This document shows, piece by piece, positions 62,401 to 64,000 of a stretch of DNA of 64,000 bases; position 1 is the stretch's first letter, and each line of letters starts with the position of its first letter. Position numbers and translations under genes: made by a program. The DNA is from Rhodococcoides corynebacterioides NBRC 14404 (lineage in GTDB: Bacteria; Actinomycetota; Actinomycetes; Mycobacteriales; Mycobacteriaceae). Below the pieces are notes generated by a model that saw nothing but the letters and a program-made list of their open reading frames with translations, made no database searches and had not been told where the DNA came from. The stretch is taken from contig NZ_BCWV01000006.1 in assembly GCF_001894765.1 (NCBI RefSeq), positions 62,001-126,000 of the forward strand, in the 5' to 3' direction.

Positions 62401-62910
62401 GATCTGCCAGAGTTCGGTGTCGGAGACCAGCGACGTCGCCGGCTCGAGCGGCAACACCATGCCGTACCGGTCGAGGAGCCGCCCGGCGTACGCGTGGTAG
62501 GTGGACACCTCGGGCTCACCCGAGACGAGGTCACGCCGGAGGTCACCGCTCGGGTCCAGCCGGGTCACGAGGTCGGACCCGGCGAGCCGAGACAACCGCT
62601 GCCGGATGCGCTGAGCCAGCTGTTGTGCGGCCTTGCGGGTGAAGGTCAGCCCCAGCACCTCGTCCGGCCGGACGAGGCGGTTGGCCACCATCCAGACCAC
62701 CCGTGCGGCCATGGTCTCCGTCTTCCCCGCCCCTGCACCGGCGACCACCAGCAAGGGCCCACGCGGCGCGGCGATCACCGCTGCCTGCTCGTCCGTGGGC
62801 GTCGGAAGACCCAGGGCGCGAGCCAGTTCCGCGGGGTCGACCGTCGCGTTCACGGCTACTCCGTCCTCCGTCACGACCCCGCCACCCGACCTTCCTCCGT
62901 CACCCGTCAT
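59443..62910 (-). CDS. adnB: AdnB subunit of the AdnAB helicase-nuclease
   Basis: A 1155-residue UvrD-type motor with a C-terminal RecB-like nuclease. It processes double-strand DNA breaks for recombination with AdnA. Walker A is VVAGAGAGKTETMAARVVWM; motif II has LVLLDEYQDTGHSQRVLL; GDPMQSIYGWRGA and VTRTERVLLVSGHHW are later helicase motifs. The nuclease motif is FTVVDWKTGAQPT. Residues about 893-912 carry a repeated Ala/Asn/Glu insert encoded by a 15-bp DNA repeat. ATG 62910 is just after the adnA stop; other starts within 60 bases are possible. Confidence 0.95.
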   Translation of the reverse strand: MTGDGGRSGGGVVTEDGVAVNATVDPAELARALGLPTPTDEQAAVIAAPRGPLLVVAGAGAGKTETMAARVVWMVANRLVRPDEVLGLTFTRKAAQQLAQRIRQRLSRLAGSDLVTRLDPSGDLRRDLVSGEPEVSTYHAYAGRLLDRYGMVLPLEPATSLVSDTELWQIAFRVVSDWDGHIDTDKIPSTVTQHVLALSGQLAEHLVDPADLAAVRDALAVLVATLPPGPSQRDGDPTRPLTNVVSVQDDRIALLPLVERVHEALRREGRLDFGRQMSLAARLAADHAEAGRAERERFRLVLLDEYQDTGHSQRVLLSSLFGRAQDTALSVTAVGDPMQSIYGWRGASAANLPRFVTDFPAARRRGAAVLADRRFLSTSWRNPPEALVLANAVASPLRDRGVAVEELTARPGASSGDVRLALTTTADEEREWVADVIAREYEDARRRDDPPPTAAVLIRRNADAEPIAEVLRRRGLPVEVVGLGGLLRTPEVADLVAVLRMLSDPLAGSAAVRVLTGARWQIGIADLRALSRRARAVAAGSGHGRTGAVTDVDDLAQALGEVLPGERSEESGLVDAIADPGDPSQYSAAGYARITALGKELQALRARLGQPLPDLVADVERVLGLGVEAGARTRYAGAGGAARIAGGREHLDAFADVVADFADQRTATLGGLLAYLAAADDVEDGLEPGEVEVDPHRVQILTVHAAKGLEWEVVAVPGVCAGVFPSNRGQPTWMTTVAELPPDLRGDRAQPGEAADGVPVLDVTDAAHRADLEAAFDRHKKALAGRRLDEDRRLFYVAVTRTERVLLVSGHHWSPGSSRPRGPSPFLSELKALADASADAGSVVRWDEPPTDGSANPYEDRVVTAQWPADPLGVRRAAVDAGAAAVRAALANGAAENATAGNAAAENAATENPDIEPARNDPEGWHRDIDLLLAERDRVAPGITDVPVPNTLSVSQLVDLVADPDRLAGTLRRPVPFAPNPLARRGTAFHAWVERRFGATRLLDLDELPGAADGATGSDADLEGLQRAFDASPWALRSPLEVEVPFETSVGGVVLRGRMDAVFADTDGGFTVVDWKTGAQPTPAEERAVALQLAAYRVAWSELAGVPLDRVRAAFHYVRSGTTVSPQDLPDADALARLIGSAASADPASTPTTPA
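60175..60234. repeat. Four 15-bp in-frame tandem repeats inside adnB
   Basis: Units begin at 60175, 60190, 60205 and 60220, each a variant of GTTCTCGGCCGCAGC, and encode Ala/Asn/Glu repeats in a poorly conserved inter-domain loop. Confidence 0.85.
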
Positions 62911-62917
62911 CCCCCCA

Positions 62918-64000
62918 TCACCCCTCCGTCACCTGGCGTCCTCGATCCTGCGCGGGACAGGCCGTCACCACAGGGCAGTGGCGGCACCCGTCGTTGACCC
63001 GCGCCTCGAACGTCGGCCCGCGCGTGGCCTCGGCCGCGGCGACGACGGTGTCGCGCCACTCCTCGAGCTGCTCCGGGGTGGGAGCGGCCTGCGTGCGTTC
63101 CTTGGCACCGGTTCTGCCGTGGGGCTGTGCCACGTACACGAGGCGGCCGCCACCCGGCTCGCCCGCCGGTTCGCCCTCGACGGCACCGGCCGCGAGCGCG
63201 ACCTGATAGGTCGCGAGCTGCGGATGCTGGGCGGCCACCGCGGCCGTCACCGCGTTCTTGCCCGTCTTGACGTCGACCACCACCGGGCGCCCGTCCGGAT
63301 CGTGCTCGAGGCGGTCGATCCGGCCACGCAGCCGCACCGCAGGCTCGTCGGGCGACCGCGGTTCGAGGACGCCGTCGACGGGCACCTCCACGCCTGCTTC
63401 CGTCAGTTCGCCACGGGACCGTTGCATCCAGTCACGGAAGGTGTCGATCATCGCGGACGTGCGTGCCAATTCCCGTCGCGAGTACCACTCCGAGCCGAGA
63501 TCGACTGCGCTCCAAGCTCGGTCGAGCTCCCGGCGAACCTCCTCCGGCGGCACCCGCCCGGCGACGGCCTGCACGATGGTGTGCACGAGGTTGCCGGTGA
63601 CCGCGTGCACGGTGTCGCCGTCACGACCACCGTGCCGCTCGAGCGCCCAGCGCAACGGGCAGGTCGAGAGCACCTCCACCGTCGACGGCGACAACGACAC
63701 GGCCGCGCCGTCACCGCCGTCCTGCCTGTCGGAACCCTCCCCGTCGGAACCCCAGAGGGCCGCCGCGGTGCTCGCGCCCCCGGTGCCGTACCAGGTGTCC
63801 GGATGTGCACCGGGAATGCCGGCCGCGGCGAGGCGAGCCAGCGCACCGACCGCCCGGGCATGCCGCTCCGGGTCGATCCGCGCGCCCGTCTCGTCGCACA
63901 CGACGGCACGCAGTTCGGCCACGACGTCGGGCAGGGCGAGCACACGGGTGTCCGCGGCGCGGTCCGCACCGTCCGCCGAGCCCGTCGCACCGTCGTCCAC
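62918..64000 (-). CDS. adnA: AdnA subunit, C-terminal part (partial)
   Basis: The last 361 codons of AdnA, the partner helicase-nuclease of AdnB; the 5' end lies beyond the right edge. The nuclease motif is VVVDVKTGKNAVTAAVAAQHPQ. A four-Cys set (STCPLRWAL and DGCRHCPVVTACPAQ) resembles the Fe-S cluster that staples RecB/AddB-type nuclease domains. Its stop lies eight bases before the adnB ATG. Confidence 0.88.
   Translation of the reverse strand: MDDGATGSADGADRAADTRVLALPDVVAELRAVVCDETGARIDPERHARAVGALARLAAAGIPGAHPDTWYGTGGASTAAALWGSDGEGSDRQDGGDGAAVSLSPSTVEVLSTCPLRWALERHGGRDGDTVHAVTGNLVHTIVQAVAGRVPPEEVRRELDRAWSAVDLGSEWYSRRELARTSAMIDTFRDWMQRSRGELTEAGVEVPVDGVLEPRSPDEPAVRLRGRIDRLEHDPDGRPVVVDVKTGKNAVTAAVAAQHPQLATYQVALAAGAVEGEPAGEPGGGRLVYVAQPHGRTGAKERTQAAPTPEQLEEWRDTVVAAAEATRGPTFEARVNDGCRHCPVVTACPAQDRGRQVTEG

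Overview
This is a chromosomal window from a high-GC actinobacterium, most likely a Rhodococcus-like member of the Mycobacteriales. The evidence is very high GC, many GTG starts, four-base ATGA/GTGA overlaps between operon genes, a mycobacterial-type tmRNA tag (ADSNQRDYALAA), WhiB7, AdnAB, mycoredoxin, an Rpf, and gene orders that match blocks of the Mycobacterium tuberculosis chromosome as I recall it (hisD-hisI with trpE-trpC-trpB; nadA-nadB-nadC; the ufaA1 locus; smpB-ftsX-ftsE-prfB; fadE24-fadE23; the Rv3193c-Rv3202c block). No species call is possible from sequence alone.

Layout. 1-4.4 kb: tryptophan genes (trpB partial, trpC, a membrane protein, trpE) with a divergent MarR regulator. 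4.4-10.9 kb: histidine operon hisD-hisC-hisB-hisH-hisA/priA-impA-hisF-hisI on the minus strand; no trpF is seen, as expected if HisA is the bifunctional PriA. 11-15.8 kb: an SRPBCC protein, then NAD synthesis nadA-nadB-nadC with a divergent Nudix-type regulator and a palindromic operator between them. 15.8-22.8 kb: a membrane protein, a TetR regulator with an FAD enzyme, and glgX-treY (no treZ). 22.8-29 kb: a lipid-modification operon (FAD amine oxidase, a DUF1365/cyclopropane synthase fusion, a second cyclopropane synthase, DUF1295), and a hydrolase. 29-37 kb: ssrA (tmRNA), an SDR protein, a DMT transporter, smpB followed by a 4 x 30 bp repeat array, ftsE-ftsX, a Pro/Thr-rich membrane protein, mscS and prfB. 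37-41 kb: hisN (completing histidine synthesis), then two acyl-CoA dehydrogenases. 41-44 kb: a secreted GH43-like protein, an IS3-family element with long inverted repeats, and an initiator tRNA. 44-64 kb: rpf, a UPF0182 protein, a PDZ/Lon-like protease, a DUF2342 metalloprotease, a ThiF-like protein, a UbiB-like kinase, whiB7 with its attenuator leader, uvrD2, mycoredoxin, nudC, a potassium channel, a small DoxX-like protein, adnB and the 3' part of adnA.

The clearest regulatory system is the whiB7 leader (53.87-54.32 kb): a promoter with an AT-rich WhiB7 box, a 67-codon upstream ORF, an intrinsic terminator, and a 9-nt antiterminator segment inside the upstream ORF that can pair exactly with the first arm of the terminator. 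The oddest structure is the 30-bp repeat array at the end of smpB, which carries a nested 40-codon ORF linking the smpB stop codon to the next gene, whose best start appears to be CTG. Other notable items are the DUF1365-methyltransferase fusion, the absence of treZ, a Nudix-type NudC without its zinc cysteines, and several short in-frame tandem repeats.
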